Assembly (NCBI RefSeq): GCF_004794105.1
Contig: NZ_SRYR01000002.1
Span: 289,478 to 353,477 of the forward strand
Direction: 5' to 3'
DNA: 64,000 bases
Source of the DNA: Clostridium sartagoforme
GTDB lineage: Bacteria; Bacillota; Clostridia; Clostridiales; Clostridiaceae
The position numbers and the translations under genes are program-made. Positions 8,298-17,310 of the stretch are shown one piece after another (position 1 is the first letter of the stretch; every line of letters starts with the position of its first letter). Below the pieces are notes generated by a model. The model saw only the letters and a list, made by a program, of their open reading frames with translations, was not told the origin of the DNA and did no database searches.

Positions 8298-9641
8298 ATG
8301 AATAAGGTTGATTTAACTAAAGGAAAAGTTTTAAATGTGCTTTTAGCTTTATCCTTGCCTATAATGGGAAGTTCCTTTCTTCAATTTACTTATAATTTAA
8401 TAGACATGCTATGGGTAGGAGGCTTAGGTAGTGATGCTGTTGCTAGTATAGGTTCTTCAAGTTTTTACGTGGGGCTTGGATACTCAATAAATGCATTAGT
8501 AATTATAGGTACAGGAATAAAAGTTGCTCACTCCTTTGGAAGAAGGGATAATAAGGCCGTAGATGAATACATATTAAATGGAGTAATTTTAAATGCTATA
8601 GTCGGAGGATTATATAGTTTAGCACTTATTTTCTTAGGTAAAAGTTTTATAGGATTCTTGAATATAGGTAATGCAGTAGTTGAAAAAAATGCATATATAT
8701 ATTTAGCAATAAGTGCACCAATGTTATTTTTTTCTTTTTATAATACTTTATATATAAGAATTTTTAATAGTTTTGGGAATACTAAATCTGCATTAACTAT
8801 AAGTGCTACAGGTCTTATAATAAATATTGTTTTAGATCCATTAATGATATATACCTTTAAATTAGGAGTATCTGGAGCAGCTTTTGCAACATTAATTGCT
8901 AATGGAATTATGTTTTTATTATTTATAAGAAAATCAAAATCCTTATTTAAGGTGGATTTTTCATTAGGAATTAATTTTAGTAAGATAAAAGAAATAGCAC
9001 TACTTGGACTACCTATGTCCTTTCAAAGAGTATTATTTACTTTTGTAAATATTCTTTTAGCAAGAATAATAGGAAGCTTTGGAGCTGATGCTATTGCTGC
9101 TCAGAAAATAGGACTTCAAATTGAGTCAGTAGTTTATATGGTAGTCGGAGGGCTAAATGGAGCTATATCAGGTTTTGTAGGACAAAACTTTGGAGCAAAA
9201 AAATATGATAGAATAAACAAGGGATATAATACAGCAGTTGGAATAGGTATTATTTATGCTTTATTAGTAAGTATAGTATTTATTTTCACACCAGATATTT
9301 TAGTTAAACTTTTTGTAAGAGAAGAGGCAACAATTAAAATAGCAAGTGAATATTTGATGATTATTGGATATTCTCAAGTTTTTGCTACAATAGAAATGAT
9401 ATCAAATGGTGTTTTTACTGGTCTTGGATATCCTAAGATACCAGCTATTATAAGTATAGTTTTTACTATATTAAGAATACCAATAGCCTTAGTATTAATA
9501 GGGAAATTGGGGATAAATGGCGTTTGGTTTGCTATATCAATATCAAGCGTATTAAAAGGAATAACTGCGTATTTAATTTATAAATTGAAAATATGGAAGG
9601 TGTATAAAAATGTTAGATGTGATTCAGTCACTGAATTATAA
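8298..9641 (+). CDS. MATE family multidrug efflux transporter
   Basis: Twelve-helix cation/drug antiporter of the inner membrane. The 447-residue length and opening signature (LALSLPIMGSSFLQFTYNLID, in 20-residue scale, about residues 16-36) are typical of MATE proteins, and a second repeat begins around residue 235 (LGLPMSFQRVLFTF). It starts after TAGGAGAG. The gene overlaps gshAB by 32 bases, so the two are one transcription unit, probably repressed by the preceding ArsR protein. Substrate is unknown; the context would allow toxic compounds or thiol conjugates. Confidence 0.9.
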   Translation: MNKVDLTKGKVLNVLLALSLPIMGSSFLQFTYNLIDMLWVGGLGSDAVASIGSSSFYVGLGYSINALVIIGTGIKVAHSFGRRDNKAVDEYILNGVILNAIVGGLYSLALIFLGKSFIGFLNIGNAVVEKNAYIYLAISAPMLFFSFYNTLYIRIFNSFGNTKSALTISATGLIINIVLDPLMIYTFKLGVSGAAFATLIANGIMFLLFIRKSKSLFKVDFSLGINFSKIKEIALLGLPMSFQRVLFTFVNILLARIIGSFGADAIAAQKIGLQIESVVYMVVGGLNGAISGFVGQNFGAKKYDRINKGYNTAVGIGIIYALLVSIVFIFTPDILVKLFVREEATIKIASEYLMIIGYSQVFATIEMISNGVFTGLGYPKIPAIISIVFTILRIPIALVLIGKLGINGVWFAISISSVLKGITAYLIYKLKIWKVYKNVRCDSVTEL

Positions 9642-11916
9642 AGAAAAGTTGTTAAGAGGTAATTTTGGAATAGAGCGTGAAACATTAAGAGTTAATGAAG
9701 ATGGGAAATTGGCATTAACAAAGCATCCAGAAGTATTTGAATGTAAAATAACTCACCCCTATATAACAACAGATTTTTCTGAAAGTCAAATAGAGCTTAT
9801 TACTCCAACCTTACATACATTAGAAGAGGTATATAGTTTTTTAAATTCTATTTACGATATAACTGCTTTAGAGCTTAAGGATGAATACTTATGGCCACAA
9901 TCAATGCCATGTGATATTCCAGAAGATGATTTGATTCCTATTGCAGATTATGGGAAGTGTAGTAGTGGATCAGTAGCTAGTGACTATAGAAAAAAGTTAT
10001 TAAAGAAGTATGGTGGAAAGAAGCAATTAATTTCAGGTATTCACTATAATTTTTCTTTTAGAGAAGATTTAATTGAGGATTTATATAAAAAGCTAGGCAA
10101 AAATGAAAGCTATAGAGATTTTAGAGATGACCTTTATTTAAAGGTAGTAAGAAATTATTTAAGATATAGATGGATTTTAATTTACCTTCTAGGTGGAACT
10201 ACAACTATGCATGAAACCTTTGGTGAAAAATGTGTAGTTGACTTAGATAAGATAGCTAAAGATGGTTTTAGTAATAATGGGGCTGTTTCATATAGAAATA
10301 GTGAATGTGGTTATAAGAATCCAATTGATTTATATCCAAACTATGAGTCTGTTAAAGGCTATGTTGAAAGTGTATATAAGTTTATAGATGATAAGATGAT
10401 AGATAGTCATAAGGAACTTTATACTCAAATAAGACTTAAGGCTTATGATAATAATAAGTTCTTAGAATCTCTACTTAAGGATGGTATTAATTATTTAGAA
10501 ATTAGAAGTATAGATATTAATCCTTTTAATAAAGTAGGAATTTCATTAGAGGATTTAAACTTTATTAATTTATTTACTTTATATCTTCTTACTAAAGAAG
10601 AAAGTAATTATAAATCTTGGCAAGAAGAGGCACAAAACAATCAAAATATTATTTCTATATATGGACAAATGGATGTAGTCTTATATAAGGATGGTAAAAC
10701 TATATCTAAGGAATCATGGGCATTATCAATCTTAAATGAAATGTTAGATATGAATAACAAGTTAAGCCTTGGAAAAGAAGATATAATTAGAGGTATGATT
10801 GAAAAGATAGTAGATAATAAATTAACTTATGCCTATAGAGTATCAGAAATGGTTAAGGAAAAAGGATTTATTAAAAGCCACTTAGAGTTATCAAGAAAAT
10901 ATATGGACGAAGCATATAAAAATAGATTTAAGCTTTATGGCTATGAAGACTTAGAATTATCAACTCAAATATTAATGAAGGATGCTATTAAAAGAGGAAT
11001 AAAGGTAGAAGTTTTAGATAGAAGTGAAAACTTTATTTCCCTTAAAAAAGATGATCATATTGAATATGTTAAGCAAGCAACTAAGACATCAAAGGATAGT
11101 TATATAACTGTTCTAATGATGGAAAATAAGGTTGTAACTAAGAAAATTTTAGATGATAAAGGAATAAGAGTTCCTAGAGGAAGCGAATTCTTCAGCTTAG
11201 AGGATGCTCTAGAAAGTGCCTGTAGATATGTGAATAAGCCTATAGTAATTAAGCCAAAATCAACTAACTTTGGACTTGGAATATCTATATTTAAAGATGG
11301 AGCATCGGAAGATGATATTAAAGAAGCTATGAATATAGCATTTAAGTATGATAATACAGTTTTAGTTGAAGAGTTTATAAAAGGAAAAGAATATAGATTT
11401 TTAGTAGTTGGAGATAAGGTTTCAGGAATACTTCATAGAGTGCCAGCTAATGTTATAGGTGATGGTGAAAGAAGTATAAAGGAATTAGTAGAAGAAAAGA
11501 ATAAAAATCCACTAAGGGGTAAGGGATATAAAACTCCTTTAGAAAAAATCAACTTAGATGATCATGTTGCACTGTTCTTAAAGCAAGATGGATTAGATTT
11601 TAACTATATTCCTAAGAAGGATGAAATAGTATATCTAAGGGAAAACTCCAATATTAGTACAGGTGGAGATAGTGTAGATTATACAGATGAAATTCCAGAT
11701 GCTTATAAAAAGATTGCTGTAGAATCAGCACAGGCTGTGGGAGCTAGAATTTGTGGTGTAGATATGATGATAGAGGATTATAATAGAGAAGAAATTAATT
11801 ATTCTATAATAGAACTAAACTTTAACCCAGCTATTCATATTCACTCTTATCCTTATAAAGGAAAAGAAAGAGAAATAGCAAAAGATATATTAGAAGAACT
11901 TAATTTCATTAAATAA
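9610..11916 (+). CDS. gshAB: Bifunctional glutamate-cysteine ligase/glutathione synthetase GshAB (GshF)
   Basis: Makes glutathione in two ATP-dependent steps in the cytosol: Glu + Cys to gamma-glutamylcysteine, then addition of Gly. The 768-residue size matches the fused enzyme. The N-terminal ligase domain (about 1-450) has FGIERETLRVNEDG near its start and FSESQIELITP; the C-terminal ATP-grasp domain (about 490-765) has NKPIVIKPKSTNFGLGIS, VEEFIKGKEYRFLVVG and the metal-binding ELNFNPAIHIH. Translation starts at ATG inside the end of the MATE gene, after GGAAGGTG. The operon arsR-MATE-gshAB links thiol synthesis to an ArsR-controlled promoter. Confidence 0.94.
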   Translation: MLDVIQSLNYKEKLLRGNFGIERETLRVNEDGKLALTKHPEVFECKITHPYITTDFSESQIELITPTLHTLEEVYSFLNSIYDITALELKDEYLWPQSMPCDIPEDDLIPIADYGKCSSGSVASDYRKKLLKKYGGKKQLISGIHYNFSFREDLIEDLYKKLGKNESYRDFRDDLYLKVVRNYLRYRWILIYLLGGTTTMHETFGEKCVVDLDKIAKDGFSNNGAVSYRNSECGYKNPIDLYPNYESVKGYVESVYKFIDDKMIDSHKELYTQIRLKAYDNNKFLESLLKDGINYLEIRSIDINPFNKVGISLEDLNFINLFTLYLLTKEESNYKSWQEEAQNNQNIISIYGQMDVVLYKDGKTISKESWALSILNEMLDMNNKLSLGKEDIIRGMIEKIVDNKLTYAYRVSEMVKEKGFIKSHLELSRKYMDEAYKNRFKLYGYEDLELSTQILMKDAIKRGIKVEVLDRSENFISLKKDDHIEYVKQATKTSKDSYITVLMMENKVVTKKILDDKGIRVPRGSEFFSLEDALESACRYVNKPIVIKPKSTNFGLGISIFKDGASEDDIKEAMNIAFKYDNTVLVEEFIKGKEYRFLVVGDKVSGILHRVPANVIGDGERSIKELVEEKNKNPLRGKGYKTPLEKINLDDHVALFLKQDGLDFNYIPKKDEIVYLRENSNISTGGDSVDYTDEIPDAYKKIAVESAQAVGARICGVDMMIEDYNREEINYSIIELNFNPAIHIHSYPYKGKEREIAKDILEELNFIK

Positions 11917-12016
11917 GATATAAATCATAAATAAAGTGAGTTGAACTATTAAGAGTAAAAATAAAAGATTAAGAGTTATCTTTAGTAATTCTTATGGAAT
12001 AATATAAATAATTATT

Positions 12017-12050
12017 AAATGAGCTGTCCTTGTGCGACAGCTCATTTTTT
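12017..12050 (+). terminator. Rho-independent terminator
   Basis: AAATGAGCTGTC pairs with GACAGCTCATTT around CTTGTGC and runs into T residues. The loop side reads TGTGCGACAGC, the end motif of the dispersed repeat family, so a repeat copy may have supplied this terminator. Confidence 0.85.
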
Positions 12051-12150
12051 ATGAATAAATTTAGAAAATTATTTTAGATAAAGTAAAACTTATTATAGTT
12101 ACATAATATATATTTTTAATCGTAGGTGGTATAATATTATAGATAATAGG

Positions 12151-12187
12151 TGCTGTCGCACAATGAAAAATTAAGAATGAATAATGT
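12151..12187. repeat. Partial copy of dispersed repeat
   Basis: TGCTGTCGCACAATG followed by AAAAATTAAGAATG matches the end of the repeat family at 1611 and 54669. Only one end is visible before the M42 gene begins. The rest of 11917-12233 holds the terminator above and A/T-rich spacer. Confidence 0.55.
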
Positions 12188-12233
12188 AATAATAAATATA
12201 ATATTAAGAATATTATTATAAAGGAGTGGTTAG

Positions 12234-13013
12234 ATGAATTATAGAGTAAATAAAGATTATGTTTTAAATACTGCAAAAAGGATATTAGAGTTTGATAGTC
12301 CAACTGGATTTTGCTTTGATATTATGGAAGAAATAAAAAAGATTGCTACTGGCTTTGGATATGAATTTAGTACTACTAGAAAAGGCTGTGGAGTTATAAC
12401 TGTTAAAGGTGAAAGTAATGAAAGAGTTATAGGGCTAGCTGCTCATGTAGACACATTAGGTGCTATGGTTAGGTCAATAACTAGTAGTGGAACATTAAAG
12501 TTTACCTTACTTGGAGGGCCTATCCCAGCTACTATGGATAGTGAATACTGTAAGATTAGAACTAGGGATGGAAAGATTTATACTGGTACTTTTTTAAGCA
12601 CAAGCCCTGCAGTTCACGTTTATCCAGATAGTAAGGATAAAAAGCGTGATCCTGAAAATATGGAAGTTAGAATAGATGAGAAAGTTCTATCAAAGAAGGA
12701 CGTTGAAGATTTAGGAATATGTCCAGGTGATTTTATATTCTTAGATACTAAGACTACTATTACTGAAAGTGGATTTATTAAATCTAGATTTATAGATGAT
12801 AAGGGTAGTGTAGCTGCTTTAATGGGGCTTCTAGAGCTTTTAAATAGAGAAAAAATCACACCGAAATATACAATAAAATTATTTATTTCAGTTTATGAAG
12901 AAGTTGGTCATGGAGCTTCATATATACCACAAGATATAACTGAAATGATTGCTGTAGATATGGGATGTATTGGGGATGACTTATCTTGTACAGAATATGA
13001 TGTATCAATGTGA
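12234..13013 (+). pseudogene. M42 aminopeptidase, N-terminal part, cut off by the mobile element
   Basis: First about 257 codons of a glutamyl/leucyl-aminopeptidase-type M42 metallopeptidase. Metal-ligand regions present are AAHVDTLGAM (His/Asp), FIDDKGSVAA (Asp), YEEVGHGAS (Glu-Glu) and AVDMG (Asp). The frame leaves the homology after SCTEYDVS and stops almost at once (TGA, 13011-13013) in the sequence of the inserted element. The missing end, including the last His ligand in HGMERTH, lies 19 kb away at 32141-32401. A good AAAGGAG ribosome site remains. A full homologue, about 70% identical by eye, sits in the element at 26032. Confidence 0.92.
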
Positions 13014-13185
13014 ATAACATATAATAAACAAAACTATGAACTAATAAATAATTATATAATCATATGTATAATATGTGAGTATATAAGTGTTTATTAGTTT
13101 TTACTATTTTACAATACTTTTAAACGAAATAAATATATGGTATAATTGTATTTATATTACAAATATGCAGAATAAATAAAAGGGT

Positions 13186-14511
13186 GTGAATACTATAATA
13201 AATGAATATAGAAAAGAAAGAGTAAATTTCTTTTATACGGTTATAAATGTGCCAATAAATAATGAGTTGAGGTTTCATATATGTATTTTTGATGATAGAA
13301 AAGATGAAGCACATCCTTTCACTCAATATTTAAAAGATAGAATGGGGAATTTCACCTTAAAAAATAAATCATTAAATACTATAAAGAATTTTCATTTAAC
13401 TTATATAATAAGATTTCTAAATTTCATATATAATGATAGTGAAACACCTATAGGAGATATTAGAGACTTAACTATAAAAATAATAGAGGAATTCTTAGAT
13501 AAGTTCTCACAAGGAGAGTTGCCACAAGATTTTATTGGAGAGTGGAGATCAAGAGAATCGGTAGAACGTGCTACTTATGCATTAAGTCATTTTGTATATT
13601 GGTTATGGTGGAAAAAAGATAGAAAAACTAATGGAAAATTATTTAATTTAAAGTATATTAAAGAAGAAAATTTTTTGTTTGAGAAGGTCATGAGACATTC
13701 AAAAAATGGTTATTCTTCTAAAGAGATAAAAAGTTTAATTAATATTGTTGTACCTAATATGTCAACTAAGATAAATACACGAGAAAAAGTAGTTACGTTA
13801 AGTGAATATAGTATATCGAAGTTAATAGAGTTATCTTTAGAAAATGATAATATGCTTACTTTAGGTATAGTATTGGGAGCGTATGCTGGATTAAGGGTAG
13901 GGGATATAACACAATTAAGTGAAGAGAGGATAAAAGGCTTATCTAAGAATAGGTGCTTTGGTGCTTATTTAGAATTATCTCAGGATATTATTTTACGCTC
14001 TGATAATATTAGAACAAGTGGTATTAAAACAAAGAGAACAGTACCTATCTATCCTGGTTGTACAAAGGCAATTTATGTATATTACCAAATGCATATAGAA
14101 TTTTTGAAAGCAAAGGGGTTATATCCTAATAAATATGGAGCATTATTTTTAAATAATAATGGATTTGCTATGACTTCACAAACATATTTAAGAAGATTTG
14201 GAAAATTAAACGATTTATTAGATAAATCAATTAAGGAAGAAGTTTTGTTTGGGAATATAGATGCTATTCAAGAAGAAGAAATTTTATCTAATAATAAAAT
14301 AACTCCTCATTCTCTAAGGCATTATTTTAAGCAATTGATACAATCTGTAGAACCTAATAAGCGTATTATACAATATTATTTGGCTCATAAGAGTTTTAAT
14401 AGTCAGGATAGTTATGCATTTGGAGTATCTAGTAAAGAAGTTATAAGAGAATGCCAAAACAAGTTATATATGCCGATAAAAGGTATATATGCTAGAGAGG
14501 GATATAAATAA
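13186..14511 (+). CDS. Tyrosine recombinase, TnpA-like
   Basis: Site-specific recombinase that probably cuts and rejoins the element ends. All catalytic positions of the family can be placed in the 441-residue protein: R237 (GAYAGLRVGD), a lysine at 281 or 283, H375 and R378 (PHSLRHYF), H401 (LAHKSF) and the nucleophile Y410 (SQDSYAF), nine residues after H401 as expected. The N-terminal 200 residues would be the core-binding domain. Translation starts at GTG after AAAAGGG. It leads a four-gene operon with gaps of 9, 6 and 2 bases, the arrangement of Tn554 tnpA-tnpB-tnpC, though all products here are longer than I recall for Tn554. Confidence 0.9.
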   Translation: MNTIINEYRKERVNFFYTVINVPINNELRFHICIFDDRKDEAHPFTQYLKDRMGNFTLKNKSLNTIKNFHLTYIIRFLNFIYNDSETPIGDIRDLTIKIIEEFLDKFSQGELPQDFIGEWRSRESVERATYALSHFVYWLWWKKDRKTNGKLFNLKYIKEENFLFEKVMRHSKNGYSSKEIKSLINIVVPNMSTKINTREKVVTLSEYSISKLIELSLENDNMLTLGIVLGAYAGLRVGDITQLSEERIKGLSKNRCFGAYLELSQDIILRSDNIRTSGIKTKRTVPIYPGCTKAIYVYYQMHIEFLKAKGLYPNKYGALFLNNNGFAMTSQTYLRRFGKLNDLLDKSIKEEVLFGNIDAIQEEEILSNNKITPHSLRHYFKQLIQSVEPNKRIIQYYLAHKSFNSQDSYAFGVSSKEVIRECQNKLYMPIKGIYAREGYK

Positions 14512-14520
14512 ATTGGTAGT

Positions 14521-17304
14521 GTGATGAAAATGAGTAAAGTAAGTGATGAATACATGAATATAAATGAATGTATTGAGTATTTAAATGAAAATAGTGTTAT
14601 TAAAGTTAAAAAACAGTTTTTTATTAATAGATTAATAAAAATTGCTGAGAATTGCATTGTTGGAGATAATATAATATTAAATAATAAATTTATATATATA
14701 AAAGAAAACTATTTCTTTAATCAGGTAGAACTATATAAAAATAGTATAGATAGACCAACTGTAATTAGAAAGATAATTAAGGTTATAAAAGATAATAAAT
14801 TTTATGATGCTAGCGTTAAAGGAAGGCTATATACTAAAGTAGATAATTATTTAATTCCACTTTTTTCAATGGATATAACATTTATTACTAAAGAAGATTT
14901 TAACTCTATTTTAAGTGGGATAGAGTTAATAATTCAATGTCAAAGTATTAATACTCAACAATTATTAAAAGAAGTAAATAATTTATTTAAAGGTGTACAA
15001 TTTGATAACAATGAGAAAAATATATTTAAATATATATTGGATAATAATCTTCTATATTTTCCTACAAATCATGTAGGAAATTTTATTTCAAAAGGAAATA
15101 TGTATCCAAAATCTACTGTTGATAAGGTAAAGGAAAATCTAAGGAAATATGTTAGGGAGAAAAAAGTTAAACTAATTAATATATCATTTTCAGAGTATTT
15201 ATCATTATCAGATGAAGAATTCAATGAAAACTATATTGAGTTAGATATGGAAATGTTTAATAGGTTAGTACAATACCAGAATAATATTGGTAATTTTGTA
15301 AGAATAAAAAGAACCTTTAGGGACACAAATGTAAAAGTAATATGGATACATAGAGGTAAAAAAATTGTTTCTAAAAAAGAATTTTTAGAATTTTCTGACT
15401 TTAAAAATAATTATGTTGGTAATGAGTATTTACAACAGTATAATGTTTCGATAAAACCATTACTTGCTAAAAATAATGGCATTATATTAAAGAAATATAA
15501 GTCAATTTATTATATTAATAAGTTAGATGTAGATAGATATGTTCATATTAATAATTATAATGAACAGTTTGCAAGTGCAAAAAGTATGTATGACAAGGTT
15601 ATGACCAAAATAGAATATTTTCCTAATAAAAATGAATACAGATTTCCTAAATTTAAAAGTCTGTTTGTAGAATTTATTAAATTAACTAATACAAAAGTAA
15701 AGTCTTATATATATGTTTCTCGTATATATAATGTTTACAATGCCATATTAAATAATATAAATATTGACTTATACCCTTTCAATAAAGAGGAAAACAATAA
15801 ACTATTTCAAAAAGTCGCTCTAGTAGTTAATGTAAGTCAAAATGATAGAGGGATACTGATTAAATTTATAAACTATCTAATTAATATAAAGAGTTTTGAT
15901 ATAGATAGAATTATAGACTGTTCAAAGAGGGGGAATAGGGAACCTTATAGAGAAGAACAATTCTTGAGTTTATTGGTTCATTTAATTGATATAGTAGCCA
16001 AAAAAAATAACTTGCAAAAGTTATATAGAGATTGGAATCTATCAAGTTGTGTTTTATATTTGTTTATGCATTATTGTGTTGCATGGAGAAAAATGGATTT
16101 GGTCGATCAGTTACCTATTCCTAGTATAAGAAGTATAGAAGGTATTACGGATGGAGAATCATTTATTAAATGGCTAGAGGATGGAAATGAATTAACAGAA
16201 AATAGATCATATAAAATATGTAAAAGCATTGAGGAGAAAACATATAGATTAAGATTAAAAGCAAAGAAAAATAATGCATATTTAAATTGCATTATTTCTA
16301 GTCACCTTATTAAGGAAGTTGCGTTATTGCTGTGCATTAACGCGGCTAATAGGGAAATACATTATTCTAAAAATAATAATTTTAGATTAGAGCATAGAGC
16401 ATTTAATGCTGCATACCTAGAAAATCAAAAAATGAAAATATTATTAAAAGATAATTTTGATATTGATTTAGAGGAAATTTTAGGAGGAGCATTTGATAAC
16501 ATAAAAATGAATAAAGGGTTTTTATCTTTAGTAAAAGAAAAATCAGAAGAATTAGGTATAGCATATTCCTATTATTATACACAAGTTGCTAGAGGACATT
16601 TATCAAAAAATAATACTCTGTCAGAAACTACTAAAATATATTTAAAAAAGGATATTTCTAAGGCATCTGTAATGGTATTTGCGACTGGTACTATGGGGAG
16701 CACAGCACATACTTTATTGGAATTAGTTGATCCAAAATTTAAGAGTAAGAGTAATGAAGAAAAGATAATTGAAATACAAAATCTTAATATGACTCCATAT
16801 ACAATTGAAAGAAATATTAAGACTATCGCAAAGAAGATACTATTAATACAAGATGAAATAGATAACTTTTTTAAACAAGGTGGTTATAAGGAAGGGCTAT
16901 TGCAAGATATTTTATATGGACAAAACTTTTATGGGATTGAAGAGAAAACTAAGTGCTTGATTAAAATAACACGAAAAAACCATGTAGGTATAACACGAAT
17001 TAAATCTTATAATTATGATAATATTAATGGAAATAATAATCATTGTCCATTAAATAAATTAAGTTGTATTGGGTGTGAATATATGATTTCACTTAGGTAT
17101 TTTATATATGAATTTGAAAAAAAGTTTAATAAAATTTTATATGATTTAGAACATTTTAAAACTGAACTTGATAAAGAAATAGCAATAGATAGTATTAATG
17201 AGTTATATTTGCCGGTATTAAATGATTTAGCATTGGTTTTAGGTGATAATATTGGTAAAGTTATTAATGTTAATAGATATTTAGAATTAGCAAAGAGGAG
17301 TTAA
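14521..17304 (+). CDS. Large recombinase-like protein of the transposition operon, catalytic set unclear
   Basis: A 927-residue protein encoded between two clear tyrosine recombinases. I see a possible first catalytic arginine at R523 in CVAWRKMDLVDQLP, which resembles the box I region, and a later ARGH, but no convincing H-x-x-R box or final tyrosine. A Cys cluster, HCPLNKLSCIGC (C842, C849, C852), near the C-terminus resembles the small zinc-binding motif of large Tn554-type recombinases. The N-terminal 500 residues match nothing I recognise. It may be a degenerate or regulatory recombinase subunit needed for transposition. Starts at 14521 (GTG), 14524 or 14530 are all possible; the ribosome site is weak. 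Confidence 0.65.
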   Translation: MMKMSKVSDEYMNINECIEYLNENSVIKVKKQFFINRLIKIAENCIVGDNIILNNKFIYIKENYFFNQVELYKNSIDRPTVIRKIIKVIKDNKFYDASVKGRLYTKVDNYLIPLFSMDITFITKEDFNSILSGIELIIQCQSINTQQLLKEVNNLFKGVQFDNNEKNIFKYILDNNLLYFPTNHVGNFISKGNMYPKSTVDKVKENLRKYVREKKVKLINISFSEYLSLSDEEFNENYIELDMEMFNRLVQYQNNIGNFVRIKRTFRDTNVKVIWIHRGKKIVSKKEFLEFSDFKNNYVGNEYLQQYNVSIKPLLAKNNGIILKKYKSIYYINKLDVDRYVHINNYNEQFASAKSMYDKVMTKIEYFPNKNEYRFPKFKSLFVEFIKLTNTKVKSYIYVSRIYNVYNAILNNINIDLYPFNKEENNKLFQKVALVVNVSQNDRGILIKFINYLINIKSFDIDRIIDCSKRGNREPYREEQFLSLLVHLIDIVAKKNNLQKLYRDWNLSSCVLYLFMHYCVAWRKMDLVDQLPIPSIRSIEGITDGESFIKWLEDGNELTENRSYKICKSIEEKTYRLRLKAKKNNAYLNCIISSHLIKEVALLLCINAANREIHYSKNNNFRLEHRAFNAAYLENQKMKILLKDNFDIDLEEILGGAFDNIKMNKGFLSLVKEKSEELGIAYSYYYTQVARGHLSKNNTLSETTKIYLKKDISKASVMVFATGTMGSTAHTLLELVDPKFKSKSNEEKIIEIQNLNMTPYTIERNIKTIAKKILLIQDEIDNFFKQGGYKEGLLQDILYGQNFYGIEEKTKCLIKITRKNHVGITRIKSYNYDNINGNNNHCPLNKLSCIGCEYMISLRYFIYEFEKKFNKILYDLEHFKTELDKEIAIDSINELYLPVLNDLALVLGDNIGKVINVNRYLELAKRS

Positions 17305-17310
17305 GAATTT

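Noticed and set aside
12061..12303. 80-codon minus-strand frame across the M42 start
   Set aside because: It overlaps the ribosome site and first codons of the real M42 gene and has no family features.
12964..13004. GATGTA (12964-12969 and 12999-13004) near the insertion point, similar to the Tn554 target core as I recall it
   Set aside because: The first copy is fixed by codons of the conserved DMGCIG peptide and the second does not lie exactly at the junction, so it may be chance; I do not use it to set the boundary.
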